DNA of 64,000 nucleotides from Streptomyces changanensis (GCF_024600715.1 NZ_CP102332.1:868001-932000), one strand, 5' to 3'; counted from the stretch's first letter, positions 40,295 through 49,285 are shown. The notes: generated by a model from the letters alone, not told the origin. A program made the numbers and translations.

Positions 40295-40687
40295 TCACCC
40301 CTTCCGGTTCTGTTCCAGGAGCTCCGTCCTGCCGAACATCCGGGCCGTGTCCAGCGCGGACGGAGTCCCGGCTTCCGGATCCGCGCCGCCCGCGAGGAGG
40401 GTCCGGATGACGGATTCCTCACCCTTGAAGACCGCTCCGGCGAGAGGGGTCTGCCCCCGGTCGTTGACGGCGTCGGGGTCGGCGCCGCGCGCCAGGAGGG
40501 CCTCCACCGTCGCGGCGTGGCCGTGGTACGCGGCGAGCATCACGAGCGAGTCGCCCTTGTCGTTGGAGAGGTTCGCGGGGGCGCCGGCGTCGACGTAGGC
40601 GGCGAGCGCCGCGGTCTCCCCCCGGCGTGCCAGGTCGAAGATCTTCGACGCGAGTTCGACCACCTCGGGGTCGGGGGTGTCGCTCAT
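40295..40687 (-). CDS. Small ankyrin-repeat protein
   Basis: 130 residues from ATG 40687. A leading helix (EVVELASKIFDLARRGETAAL) is followed by three ankyrin repeats, NDKGDSLVMLAAYHGHAATVEALLARGADPD being the clearest, then NDRGQTPLAGAVFKGEESVIRTLLAGGADPE. It is cytosolic and probably a binding adaptor. The 278 bp between it and the HEAT gene hold no gene that I can support. Confidence 0.88.
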   Translation of the reverse strand: MSDTPDPEVVELASKIFDLARRGETAALAAYVDAGAPANLSNDKGDSLVMLAAYHGHAATVEALLARGADPDAVNDRGQTPLAGAVFKGEESVIRTLLAGGADPEAGTPSALDTARMFGRTELLEQNRKG

Positions 40688-40912
40688 CGGCGGGCCGCCT
40701 TTCCGTGCTGTCCGTGCTCCGTTGCCGTGCGTACGACGAGGTCAGCCGTACGAGTGAACCGACAGGGTACTGCCCCACCCGACCGCATCCCGACGTGCGC
40801 CAGTCAAGTGAAAACACCCGAACTTCACCCGATTGCACCTTTTATCACATAGATGCTTCCTGTGAGCCTGGAACACCTCATGGTGACTGTCCCTTCAACC
40901 AGGAGAAACCTC

Positions 40913-41107
40913 ATGATCCTGTCGATCTCCGGCGTGGTACTGCTGGGCATCATCGTCTTCCTCTTCTTCAAGAAGGACGGCCTCAAGGCGTCCCACGCCC
41001 TGGTCTGCTCGCTGTTCGGCTTCTACCTCGCGGGCACCGCGATCGCGCCGAGCATCACCGCGGGCGGGCAGAGCCTCGCCAGCCTGCTGGGCGGCATCAA
41101 CTTCTGA
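40913..41107 (+). CDS. smeA: Small sporulation membrane protein SmeA
   Basis: 64 residues from ATG 40913, with AGGAGA 7 bp upstream; the frame is open 60 bases further but homology starts here. Two membrane helices, LSISGVVLLGIIVFLFF (about 3-19) and a second at about 29-47, flank KKDGLKAS. Length, sequence style and position directly before an FtsK/SpoIIIE-like gene match S. coelicolor SmeA, a sporulation protein that localises to septa and targets SffA there. The upstream 160 bp are relatively AT-rich; TTCACC (40824) and CATAGA (40848) may be promoter boxes, with low confidence. Confidence 0.88.
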   Translation: MILSISGVVLLGIIVFLFFKKDGLKASHALVCSLFGFYLAGTAIAPSITAGGQSLASLLGGINF

Positions 41108-41153
41108 CGCCGCAGGACCCTCGCCCTCCCCTTCCACGACCCCAGGAGACGAC

Positions 41154-42731
41154 GTGGCCAGGCGACCACTCCCCCGCATTCTGCGCAGCGGCAGCGCCTC
41201 GATCACTCGCAGCCGAGAGATCGCGCGCACGGCCGCCGACAGCGCCACGGACGTCCTCCATCCGCTGTTCACGGTCTCGCGCGGCCTGCGGAGGCTGGCA
41301 GCGGCCGGACGTGCCCGATGGGCGGCCACCCCCAAGGAACGGCGCGGTCCCACGCTGTTCCTGGCCGCCGCGGGCGTCCTGGTCGTCGCCCTGCTGCCGT
41401 ACGGACCGCTCCTGGCGCTGATCTCGCTGATGGCGGCGGCGGCGTGGAAGGGCAGGGAACGCCCCGTCGAGCGGACGGGGCCCGACGAGGCCGAGACCGC
41501 GCGGCTGCGGGCGCTGTACGAGGCCCTGGTGCCGTACTTCTCGGTGCCCGACGACCCGAGTCCGCTCTTCTCCCACGGCGGGGAGTGGAGCGGCGCCTTC
41601 AGCGACTTCGCGTTCGACGCCGACGGCCGGCCCACCCGGCTGCGCATCGCGTACCCGGCCTACTTCCCGGACGGCGACCCGGCCTCGCGCGCCCGGATCG
41701 AGCACGTCCTGCACGCCAAGTGCGGTCGCGGCCGCGAGTACCTCTTCGACTGGGACGAGGAGGGCAACCGGCTGGTGATGTGCGTGCTGCCCGCCCTGCC
41801 GGTGTCGGTGGCCGCGCAGCGCTTCGTCACGGTGCCGGGCGAGACGGTACTGGGTTTCACCGACGCCGACGCCGTGCAGCGGACGGTCCCCGTCCGGGAC
41901 GGCGAGGCGACGCGCGACGCCCCCGCCGTGGTCTGGCGCACCGGGCCGCGCGCGACGGAGCCGCACCTGCTGGTGGTCGGGCAGCCCGGAGCCGGCGTCA
42001 GTACCCTGCTGCGGTCGATCGCGCTCCAGGCGCTGCTGCACGGCGGGGACGTGCTGGTGCTGGAGGGGTGCGGGAGCGGCGAGTACGCCTGCCTGTCCGG
42101 CCGGGACGGCGTGCTGGGCGTGGAGTGCGGGCCGGTCGGCGCGTTGAACGCGCTGGAGTGGGCGGTCCGCGCGACCGAGCGGCGCCTCGCCGTCGCCCAC
42201 GAGGCCCGGCAGGCGGGGCGGCCCGCTCCCACGGAACTGCGGCGGCCCCTGTGGATCCTGCTCGACCGGCTCGGTGTCCTCGGCGACCTGGCGGCGGCGG
42301 AGGGCCGCCCCGACCCGCAGGAACTCCTCCAGGTGCCACTGCGGCACGGCCGGGCGGCGTACGTCACGGTCGTGGTGGGCGAGCAGTTCGACACCGTCGA
42401 CGTCCTCGGCGCTTCCGTACGGGCCCACACGCGCGCGCACGTCACTCTCGGCGCGGCCACGCCCGAACAGCTCACGGACGTCCTGGGCGCCCCGCCCCAC
42501 ACGACGCCGCCGCCCCAGGTGCCGCCGGGACGCGGGTACGTCCGCCTCGGCACCGGCCCCGTCCTGCGGCTCCAGGTCCCGGCCACACCGGACCCGTACG
42601 ACGACGAGGCCCCCGAGCCCCACCGCCGAGCGGTGCTGGACCTCCTCGCGGTGCACCCCACGGAGCCCCCCGAGCCGGCGCCGCCGCGGGATTCACCCCT
42701 CCCGGCGGGAGAGCCGGCGCTCCCCGCCTGA
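41154..42731 (+). CDS. sffA: Septum-targeted FtsK/SpoIIIE-like protein SffA, degenerate ATPase site
   Basis: 525 residues from GTG 41154, with AGGAGA 4 bp upstream. A basic leader is followed by two membrane helices (about 66-98), a helical region, and a C-terminal FtsK/TraB-like motor fold (about 260-480). The P-loop position reads GQPGAGVST (276-284) with Val282 in place of the catalytic Lys. The Walker B position reads WILLDRLG, with Arg372 after Asp371 instead of Glu. ATP hydrolysis is therefore doubtful. A Pro-rich tail ends the protein. In S. coelicolor SffA goes to sporulation septa with SmeA and affects chromosome segregation and spore maturation. smeA-sffA form one operon (46 bp gap). 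Confidence 0.88.
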   Translation: MARRPLPRILRSGSASITRSREIARTAADSATDVLHPLFTVSRGLRRLAAAGRARWAATPKERRGPTLFLAAAGVLVVALLPYGPLLALISLMAAAAWKGRERPVERTGPDEAETARLRALYEALVPYFSVPDDPSPLFSHGGEWSGAFSDFAFDADGRPTRLRIAYPAYFPDGDPASRARIEHVLHAKCGRGREYLFDWDEEGNRLVMCVLPALPVSVAAQRFVTVPGETVLGFTDADAVQRTVPVRDGEATRDAPAVVWRTGPRATEPHLLVVGQPGAGVSTLLRSIALQALLHGGDVLVLEGCGSGEYACLSGRDGVLGVECGPVGALNALEWAVRATERRLAVAHEARQAGRPAPTELRRPLWILLDRLGVLGDLAAAEGRPDPQELLQVPLRHGRAAYVTVVVGEQFDTVDVLGASVRAHTRAHVTLGAATPEQLTDVLGAPPHTTPPPQVPPGRGYVRLGTGPVLRLQVPATPDPYDDEAPEPHRRAVLDLLAVHPTEPPEPAPPRDSPLPAGEPALPA

Positions 42732-43070
42732 CGCCGACGCGCCGGCGCGCGGCCCCGTCGCGGCCCTCGCGTTCCGGCCCACGCCCCGGCATCCCCGCCC
42801 GTCGGCGTCCGTACCCCAGCGCGCCCACCGCACGCGGTACGCCCGCCGCACGCTGTGCACCCGGCCGGGGAGCACGGGGAGCCCGGGGCACACGGCACGC
42901 CCGGAACACTCGGCCGCCCCCGTGGCCGGGAGCACGAGGAGCACGGCACCCCCCGGCACCCCCGAGCACCGTCACCCCCGGAGTCCCCCCCAGCCCCCGG
43001 CCCACCGGAGCGCCGGGCCGGCCCCGGGCGCGCCGGGCACGCGCCCGCCCCGGCGCGCCCCGAGGCGCGC
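42732..43070. other. GC-rich intergenic region, no gene seen
   Basis: 339 bp between the convergent sffA and MocR genes. It is very GC-rich and full of short Pro/Gly-type codon runs in all frames, without a ribosome site or conserved product. I see no clean terminator, only many short GC hairpins such as GGGCGCGCCGGGCACGCGCCC near 43028. Confidence 0.7.
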
Positions 43071-44576
43071 TCAGGCCACGAACGTCCGCGGCTCCTCCGC
43101 CGCCGCTCCCCCGCTGGCGCCGGAACGCACCGCGGCCGCGGCGGCGGCCAGCCGGACGGCGGCCTCGTCGGCGACCGGCCCTCCGACGGTGAACGGGAGC
43201 CGGACGTACCCCTCGAAGGCGCCGTCCACGCCGAAGCGCGGCCCCGACGGCACGCGCACGCCGACGCGCTCCCCCACCTCCGCCAGGCGCGACCCGGACA
43301 GACCCCCGGTGCGCACCCACAGCGTCAGCCCGCCGAGCGGCACCTCGAACTCCCAGCCCGGCAGCTCCCGGCGCACCGCGGCGACCAGCGCGTCCCGGTT
43401 CTCCCGGGCCTGGGCGCGCCGGAGGGTGACCGCCTCCTCCCACCCGCCGGTCCGCATCAGCCAGTTGACGCCCAGCTGCTCCAGGACCGGGGTGCCCAGG
43501 TCCGCGTAGGCGCGGGCCGCGACGAGGGAGCGGATGACGTCGGGGGCCGCGCGGACCCAGCCGATCCGCATGCCGGCCCAGAACGCCTTGCTCGCCGAGC
43601 CGACCGTCAGCACCGTGCTGCCGGCCGGGTCGAAGGCGCAGACGGGCCGCGGCATCTCCAGGTCGTCCTCCAGGTGCAGCTCCGCCATGGTCTCGTCGAC
43701 CACGAGGACCGTCCCGGCCGACCGCGCCGCGTCGACCAGCGCCCGGCGCTGGTCCTCGTCGGCGAGGGCGCCCGTCGGGTTGTGGAAGTCGGCGACCACG
43801 TACGCCAGCCGGGGCGCGGCGTCGCGGAGCACCTGGCGCCAGCGGGGCAGGTCCCAGCCGGACAGCCCCTCCGCCATGGCGACGGGCACCAGGCGCGCGC
43901 CGGCCTCCCGCATGAGCTGGAGGATGTTGGCGTACGACGGCGACTCCACGGCGATGCGCTCGCCGCGGCCGGCGAAGAGGTGGCAGATCGCGTCGATCGC
44001 GCCCATCGCGCCGGTCGTCACCATGATCTGCTCGGGCATCGTGGGGATGCCGCGCCGCGTGTACCGCTCGGCCAGGGTGCGGCGCAGCGCGGGGAGGCCC
44101 GCCGGGTAGTCGCCGTGGGTGTGGGCGTAGGGCGGGAGCTCCTCCAGGGCGCCCTGGAAGCCGCGGCTGAGCCAGGGCTCGGGGGCGGGCAGCGCCGCGC
44201 ACCCCAGGTCGATCATCGAGCCCAGCGACTCGGGCGGCAGCGGTTCGAGGCCGCGGGCCGGCAGGGGGTTGCCGGCCGGGACGGTGGTCCAGCTGCCGGC
44301 CCCCCGCCGTGACTCCAGGAACCCTTCCGCGCGCAGCGCCTCGTAGGCGGCGGCGACGGTGGTGCGGCTCACGGAGAGCGCCAGCGCGAGCTCCCGTTCC
44401 GCGGGCAGCCGGGCGGCGACCGGCACCCGGCCCTCCAGCACCAGCAGGCGGATGCCGTCCGCCAGGGCGCGGTAGGCGGGCGGCTTGCGCGTACCGGGGC
44501 CCGCGGGCCGGGGTTGTTGCACGGTCAACTGACGGGCGAGCTGGGCGGGGCCCACCGCCGAAGTCCACTGGGCCAT
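43071..44576 (-). CDS. MocR-family PLP-dependent regulator (YczR type)
   Basis: 501 residues from ATG 44576. An N-terminal GntR winged helix (about 28-100, LPAERELALALSVSRTTVAAAYEAL) is fused to a fold-type I aminotransferase domain (about 130-490). The PLP lysine is in VGSASKAFWAGMRIGW, and NPTGALADE and VVDET are the usual cofactor contacts. MocR proteins use PLP binding to control neighbours. The divergent neighbour is a YczE-like membrane protein, a pairing seen in many bacteria. Repeats of AGTCCAC lie between the starts and may be the operator. Confidence 0.9.
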   Translation of the reverse strand: MAQWTSAVGPAQLARQLTVQQPRPAGPGTRKPPAYRALADGIRLLVLEGRVPVAARLPAERELALALSVSRTTVAAAYEALRAEGFLESRRGAGSWTTVPAGNPLPARGLEPLPPESLGSMIDLGCAALPAPEPWLSRGFQGALEELPPYAHTHGDYPAGLPALRRTLAERYTRRGIPTMPEQIMVTTGAMGAIDAICHLFAGRGERIAVESPSYANILQLMREAGARLVPVAMAEGLSGWDLPRWRQVLRDAAPRLAYVVADFHNPTGALADEDQRRALVDAARSAGTVLVVDETMAELHLEDDLEMPRPVCAFDPAGSTVLTVGSASKAFWAGMRIGWVRAAPDVIRSLVAARAYADLGTPVLEQLGVNWLMRTGGWEEAVTLRRAQARENRDALVAAVRRELPGWEFEVPLGGLTLWVRTGGLSGSRLAEVGERVGVRVPSGPRFGVDGAFEGYVRLPFTVGGPVADEAAVRLAAAAAAVRSGASGGAAAEEPRTFVA

Positions 44577-44653
44577 GACTTCAGTCCACCTTCCTCGGAT
44601 TGGCCATGGTTCGCGGCCGATCCCCGGCCAGAGAGTGTCACAGGCCAGTCCAC
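44562..44653. promoter_or_regulatory. Candidate MocR operator repeats
   Basis: AGTCCAC occurs three times in direct orientation (44562-44568, 44583-44589, 44647-44653). The first two are 21 bp apart, two helical turns, a spacing common for MocR sites. The first copy lies inside the first codons of the regulator gene. It is a suggestion from repeat pattern only. Confidence 0.4.
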
Positions 44654-44676
44654 CACACCAGAGCCCGGGGGTACAC

Positions 44677-45552
44677 ATGTGCAGTCCGACGTCCGCACCG
44701 GAGTCGACGGAGGGGTCCGCATCGGGCCACCCGGCGGAGAGCACCGACGAACCCGCCGGGGGACCCCTGGACGAAGCCGCCGGGGGGCGGTACGGGCGGC
44801 GGCTACCGCGCCGGCTCGTCCAGCTCACCGCCGGCCTGCTCCTCTACGGCGCCAGCTCGGCCCTCCTCGTCCGCAGCGGCCTCGGCCTCGAACCGTGGAA
44901 CGTGCTCCACCAGGGCCTGGCCCGGCTCACCGGCCTGTCCATCGGCGTCGTCGTGACGCTCATGGGCGGGGTCGTGCTGCTGCTCTGGATCCCCCTGCGG
45001 CAGCGGCCGGGTCTCGGCACCGTGGCGAACGTCCTGCTGATCGGCGCCGCGATGGACGGCACCCTCGCCCTCCTCCCGGACGTCCACGGGACGGGGGCGC
45101 GCGTCGCGCTGATGGTCGCCGGAGTGGTCCTCAACGGCGCCGCGACGGGCCTCTACATCGCCGCCCGCTTCGGACCCGGGCCCCGGGACGGCCTCATGAC
45201 CGGGCTGCACCGGGTCACCGGCCGCTCGCTGCGGCTGATCCGGACCCTCATCGAGGTCGGCGTGGTCGCCACGGGCTTCCTCCTCGGCGGGTCCGTCGGC
45301 GTCGGAACGCTGCTGTACGCGCTCGCCATCGGACCGCTCGCCCAGCTCTCCCTGCGCCTGTTCACCGTCCCGGCCACCCGCGCCGTCCCCACCGCCCCCT
45401 CCCCCGCCGGCCCCGACGACCCCGCCGAGCCCCTCGCCGACCCGCCCGCCCCCGCCGCCCCCACCGGTGCGCCGGGCGCCACCTCCGGTACTCCCGAGGA
45501 CCGCCCCGCGGTCGCCGCCGGGCCACCGGACCGGGTCATACTGCCGCGGTGA
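44677..45552 (+). CDS. YczE/YitT-like membrane protein
   Basis: 291 residues from ATG 44677. An acidic leader (1-40) precedes five or six membrane helices, with RRLVQLTAGLLLYGASSALLVRSGLGLEPWNVLHQGL as the family start and GPGPRDGLMTGL between helices. A long Pro/Ala tail follows. YczE proteins are probable transporters, perhaps for vitamin B6-type compounds given the PLP-dependent regulator; that link is inference. The stop overlaps the next gene by 4 bp (GTGA). Confidence 0.85.
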   Translation: MCSPTSAPESTEGSASGHPAESTDEPAGGPLDEAAGGRYGRRLPRRLVQLTAGLLLYGASSALLVRSGLGLEPWNVLHQGLARLTGLSIGVVVTLMGGVVLLLWIPLRQRPGLGTVANVLLIGAAMDGTLALLPDVHGTGARVALMVAGVVLNGAATGLYIAARFGPGPRDGLMTGLHRVTGRSLRLIRTLIEVGVVATGFLLGGSVGVGTLLYALAIGPLAQLSLRLFTVPATRAVPTAPSPAGPDDPAEPLADPPAPAAPTGAPGATSGTPEDRPAVAAGPPDRVILPR

Positions 45553-46328
45553 CTCGACTGCCGCGCCCCCGACCGGGCCACCCCTACCTGGACCACCCCT
45601 CCCCCATACCGTTCGCCCACCGGGGCGGCGCGGCGGACGGCCTGGAGAACACCGCGAGCGCGTTCCGGCGGGCCGCCGAGGCCGGCTACCGCTACTTCGA
45701 GACGGACGTGCACACGACGGCCGACGGCCGGCTCGTCGCGTTCCACGACGCGACCCTCGACCGGGTGACGGACGCCCGCGGCCGGATCGCGCGGCTCCCG
45801 TGGAGCGAGGTGCGGCGGGCGCGGGTCGCGGGCCGGGAGCCGCTGCCGCTCTTCGAGGAACTACTGGAGGAGTTCCCGCAGGCCCGCTGGAACGTCGACC
45901 TGAAGGCGGAGTCGGCGCTCGCGCCGCTCGTCTCGCTGATCCGCCGGACCGGCGCGTGGGACCGGGTGTGCGTGGGCTCCTTCGACGAGGGCCGCGTGGC
46001 CCGCGCGCGCAGGGCGGCGGGCGAGCGGCTGGCCACGTCGTACGGGGTGCGCGGCGTGGTCGCGCTGCGGCTGCGCTCGTACGGGATCCCGGCGGCGGTG
46101 CGCGCGGGGGCGGTGGCCGCCCAGGTGCCGGAGGCGCAGGGCGGGGTACGGGTCGTCGACCGGCGCTTCGTGCGGGAGGCCCACGCACGCGGGCTGCAGG
46201 TGCACGTGTGGACGGTCAACGATCCGCGGCGCATGACGGCTCTCCTGGACCTGGGCGTCGATGGCATCATGACCGATCATCTGGAGACGCTGCGCACGGT
46301 GCTCACCGACCGGGGAGCGTGGCTCTGA
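45549..46328 (+). CDS. Glycerophosphodiester phosphodiesterase
   Basis: 259 residues from GTG 45549, translationally coupled to the membrane protein gene. The GDPD motifs are present: FAHRGGAADGLENTASAF, YFETDVHTTADG (metal Glu/Asp), AFHDATLDR, and later NVDLKAE and HVWTVNDP. It hydrolyses glycerophosphodiesters to glycerol-3-phosphate and an alcohol. There is no signal peptide, so it acts in the cytosol on deacylated lipids. The UMF1 transporter gene starts 52 bp later. Confidence 0.93.
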   Translation: MTRLPRPRPGHPYLDHPSPIPFAHRGGAADGLENTASAFRRAAEAGYRYFETDVHTTADGRLVAFHDATLDRVTDARGRIARLPWSEVRRARVAGREPLPLFEELLEEFPQARWNVDLKAESALAPLVSLIRRTGAWDRVCVGSFDEGRVARARRAAGERLATSYGVRGVVALRLRSYGIPAAVRAGAVAAQVPEAQGGVRVVDRRFVREAHARGLQVHVWTVNDPRRMTALLDLGVDGIMTDHLETLRTVLTDRGAWL

Positions 46329-46380
46329 CCCCGGGTGGGCCGAGGCCGGAGCCGGGGCCGGGACGAACGAGGGGGCGCGT

Positions 46381-47745
46381 GTGACCGCCGAGACCACCGA
46401 CCGGGAGGCCGGCGCCGGCGACGTGCCGCCCCCCGACCGCCGCCGCGAGCAGCACGGCTGGTACTTCTACGACTTCGCCTGCTCGGTCTACTCGACGAGC
46501 GTCCTGACGGTGTTCCTCGGCCCGTACCTGACCTCGGTGGCGAAGGCCGCGGCGGACCCGGACGGCTTCGTGCACCCGCTCGGCGTCCCGGTCCGCGCCG
46601 GGTCGCTCTTCGCGTACTCCGTCTCGGCGTCGATCGTCCTCGCGGTGCTGGTGATGCCGTTGGCCGGCGCGGTGGCGGACCGTACGGGACGCAAGAAGCC
46701 GCTGCTGGCCACCGCGGCGTACGTGGGCGCCGGCGCCACGACCGGCATGTTCTTCCTGGAGGGCGACCGCTACCTGCTGGGCGCGCTGCTGCTGGTCGTC
46801 GCGAACGCGGCGCTCGCCGTGTCGATGGCCCTGTACAACGCGTACCTGCCGCAGATCGCCGGGCCGGAGGAGCGCGACGCGGTGTCGTCGCGGGGCTGGG
46901 CGTTCGGGTACACCTCGGGCGCGCTCGTCCTCGTCCTGAACCTGGTGCTGTACTCCGGCCACGCGTCGTTCGGCCTGACCGAGTCCGCCGCGGTGCGGAT
47001 CTGCCTGGCGTCGGCGGGCCTGTGGTGGGGCGCGTTCACGTTGGTGCCGCTGCGGCGGCTGCGCGACCGGAGGGTCGCCCCGGCGGGCGGCGGGGGGTCG
47101 GTCGGGCCCGGATGGCGCCGGCTGGTGTCGACCCTGCGGGACATGCGGCGCCATCCGCTGACGCTGTCGTTCCTCCTCGCCTACCTCGTCTACAACGACG
47201 GGGTGCAGACGGTGATCTCCCAGGCGTCCGTCTACGGCTCCGAGGAACTGGGCCTGGAGCAGACGACGCTGATCACGGCCGTGCTGCTGGTGCAGGTGCT
47301 GGCGGTGGCCGGCGCGCTCGGGATGGGCCGGCTGGCCCGCTCGTACGGGGCGAAGCGGACGATCCTCGGCTCGCTGGCGGTGTGGACGCTGATCCTGGCG
47401 GCCGGGTACTTCCTGCCGGCCGGCGAGCCGGTCTGGTTCTACGGGCTGGCGGCCGCGATCGGGCTGGTGCTGGGCGGCAGCCAGGCGCTGTCCCGCTCCC
47501 TGTTCTCGCACCTGGTGCCGCGCGGCAAGGAGGCGGAGTACTTCTCGGCGTACGAGATGAGCGACCGCGGGCTGAGCTGGTTGGGGCCGCTGGTGTTCGG
47601 ACTCGCCTACCAGCTGACCGGAAGCTACCGGGACGCGATCGTCTCCCTGGTGCTGTTCTTCTCGGTGGGTTTCGTGCTGCTCGCGCGGGTACCGGTACGA
47701 CGTGCGGTGGTCGCCGCGGGCAACCCCGTCCCGGAACGGATCTGA
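46381..47745 (+). CDS. MFS transporter, UMF1/Atg22-like family
   Basis: 454 residues from GTG 46381 with GAGGGGG upstream. About 12 helices. The family opening HGWYFYDFACSVYSTSV and the loop AVADRTGRKKPLLA are typical of UMF1 permeases, related to the yeast vacuolar amino-acid effluxer Atg22. A second repeat motif GRLARSYGAKRTI follows, then LGGSQALSRSLFSHLVPRGKEAEYF. The substrate is not known. It is at the end of the yczE-gdpD run and upstream of the rbpA promoter. Confidence 0.9.
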   Translation: MTAETTDREAGAGDVPPPDRRREQHGWYFYDFACSVYSTSVLTVFLGPYLTSVAKAAADPDGFVHPLGVPVRAGSLFAYSVSASIVLAVLVMPLAGAVADRTGRKKPLLATAAYVGAGATTGMFFLEGDRYLLGALLLVVANAALAVSMALYNAYLPQIAGPEERDAVSSRGWAFGYTSGALVLVLNLVLYSGHASFGLTESAAVRICLASAGLWWGAFTLVPLRRLRDRRVAPAGGGGSVGPGWRRLVSTLRDMRRHPLTLSFLLAYLVYNDGVQTVISQASVYGSEELGLEQTTLITAVLLVQVLAVAGALGMGRLARSYGAKRTILGSLAVWTLILAAGYFLPAGEPVWFYGLAAAIGLVLGGSQALSRSLFSHLVPRGKEAEYFSAYEMSDRGLSWLGPLVFGLAYQLTGSYRDAIVSLVLFFSVGFVLLARVPVRRAVVAAGNPVPERI

Positions 47746-47763
47746 GCGGAAACCGGTCCGGAT

Positions 47764-47793
47764 TTAGACGGCGAAGTGAAAGGCCGCTAGTGT
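47764..47793 (+). promoter_or_regulatory. Possible vegetative promoter upstream of rbpA
   Basis: TTAGAC (47764-47769) and TAGTGT (47788-47793) are separated by 18 bases, a fair match to the HrdB-type consensus. It would give a leader of about 220 bases before rbpA. Low confidence because the -35 is one base off and no other evidence is visible. Confidence 0.35.
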
Positions 47794-47935
47794 ACGCCTT
47801 TGGCCTGCCAGGCGGACCGTTACTGCGTGCTCGGATACCGGGAACGCTGGGTGACATCTTCTGCCAGATGTGACAAACCGGGCATTGGTGGGTACAACAA
47901 GGGGCGGCACGACGGGCGACGCATGACCCGCAACG

Positions 47936-47963
47936 GGAATCTTTACCGCCGACCGGCCGTTGA
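47936..47963 (+). promoter_or_regulatory. Sigma-R promoter of rbpA
   Basis: GGGAAT (47936-47941) and GTTG (47960-47963) are separated by exactly 18 bases, a perfect match to the sigma-R consensus GGGAAT-N18-GTT. rbpA is a known member of the thiol-stress sigma-R regulon in S. coelicolor. The expected start is near 47968, giving a leader of about 55 bases. Confidence 0.9.
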
Positions 47964-48022
47964 CCGGATGACGACGACAGCGACACCTGTCCTGTGGGCG
48001 ACAAGCCCGGGAGGCACGATTC

Positions 48023-48397
48023 ATGAGTGAGCGAGCTCTTCGCGGCACGCGCCTCGTGGTGACCAGCTACGAGACCGACCGCGGCATCGATCTGGCCCCG
48101 CGCCAGGCGGTGGAGTACGCATGCGAGAAGGGGCATCGGTTCGAGATGCCGTTCTCGGTCGAGGCGGAGATCCCGCCGGAGTGGGAGTGCAAGGTCTGCG
48201 GAAACCAGGCACTCCTGGTGGACGGGGACGGCCCCGAGGAGAAGAAGGCGAAGCCTGCGCGCACGCACTGGGACATGCTGATGGAGCGGCGCACCCGCGA
48301 GGAGCTGGAGGAAGTGCTGGCCGAACGGCTGGCGGTCCTGCGCTCCGGCGCCATGAACATCGCGGTGCACCCGCGCGACAGCAGGAAGTCCGCGTGA
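48023..48397 (+). CDS. rbpA: RNA polymerase-binding protein RbpA
   Basis: 124 residues from ATG 48023, with GGGAGG 9 bp upstream. The zinc-binding residues are Cys34, His38, Cys56 and Cys59 (CEKGH, CKVCG). The C-terminal sigma-interaction helix contains Arg89-Arg90 in LMERRTREELEEVL, known as essential for HrdB contact. RbpA stabilises the housekeeping sigma-RNA polymerase complex and open promoter in actinobacteria and lowers rifampicin sensitivity. It has its own sigma-R promoter and a strong terminator, so it is a single-gene unit. Confidence 0.97.
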   Translation: MSERALRGTRLVVTSYETDRGIDLAPRQAVEYACEKGHRFEMPFSVEAEIPPEWECKVCGNQALLVDGDGPEEKKAKPARTHWDMLMERRTREELEEVLAERLAVLRSGAMNIAVHPRDSRKSA

Positions 48398-48423
48398 CCG
48401 ATTAGCACCCGGTCACCCATCAC

Positions 48424-48467
48424 AGCCGCGGGGCGCGGTACGCATCGGCGTACCGCGCCCCGCGGCT
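48424..48467 (+). terminator. Strong terminator of rbpA
   Basis: A perfect 20-bp stem (48424-48443 with 48448-48467) and a 4-base loop ATCG, followed by TTT. The arm is AGCCGCGGGGCGCGGTACGC. It lies 27 bp past the rbpA stop and could stop reading from both strands. Confidence 0.9.
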
Positions 48468-48663
48468 TTGGCGTCCCGTCATGCTCCCGTCCGGCCCCGC
48501 CGACGGCTCCCGTACGCCCACCCGCCGGCGGCTTCGGACGTGCCGCCCGCGCGCGGGCGGCGGACTTCGGCGGTGCGGCCGGGGCCGCGTACGGCGGTAC
48601 GGCGGCACGGCGGCGGCCATCGACGTGACGCCGGCCCCCGCGAAAGGAGCCGGCGCCTCGCGT

Positions 48664-49212
48664 TCAGGAGGTCAGCGGCGGCCGGGCGTCGCGGCCGTCC
48701 GGGCCGGACCCGGCGGGTTCGTCGCGGATCACCTCGCCCGGGACCACCCGGCCGTCCGGGCGGCGGACGCGGGCCTGCAGCAGGAGGGACCCCATGCGGC
48801 GGTCGAGCGTCCGCTCCGCGTACCGCGCCGCGGCCGTGCGGACCGCCGGCACGAGCAGGAGCAGGCCGGGCACGTCGGAGACGAGGCCGGGCAGCATGAG
48901 CAGCAGGCCGCCGAGCATGAGCATGCCGTTGCCGCCGCCGGGCCCGGCCGCCTCGGGCGGCTCGCCCGACCGCTCGCGCTGGAGCGTCCCGGCCAGGCTC
49001 GTGAAGGCCCGGCGGCCGGCCCGCTTGACGACGGTGGCGCCGAGGACGCCGGCGCCCACCAGCAGCGCGAGGACGGTGAGACCCCCGGCGGCGTCCGCCA
49101 CGAGGGTGAGCAGCCAGATCTCCAGCACCAGCCAGGCGGCCAGAGCGAGGGGTACGAGGGTGCGGGCGCGCGAGCGCCCGCGCGTGGCGGGGGGCGGGGC
49201 ACCGGTCGTCAT
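48664..49212 (-). CDS. fxsA: FxsA family membrane protein
   Basis: 182 residues from ATG 49212. A basic leader is followed by helices at about 18-40 and 45-60, the cytoplasmic VKRAGRRAFTSLAGTLQRERSGEP loop, and a further hairpin of helices (MLMLGGLLLMLPGLVSDVPGLLLLVPAV). This order is the FxsA/YtzA pattern. E. coli FxsA relieves exclusion of phage T7 by the F plasmid; the role here is not known. A polar tail ends it. The gene is downstream of ppm1 with 73 bp between. Confidence 0.9.
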   Translation of the reverse strand: MTTGAPPPATRGRSRARTLVPLALAAWLVLEIWLLTLVADAAGGLTVLALLVGAGVLGATVVKRAGRRAFTSLAGTLQRERSGEPPEAAGPGGGNGMLMLGGLLLMLPGLVSDVPGLLLLVPAVRTAAARYAERTLDRRMGSLLLQARVRRPDGRVVPGEVIRDEPAGSGPDGRDARPPLTS

Positions 49213-49285
49213 GGTCCCAGTGTGCCGGGAGCCGTGCCGGGACGGTGTAAAGGCCCCCGACCACGACGGCGGGGGACGGCGGCGG

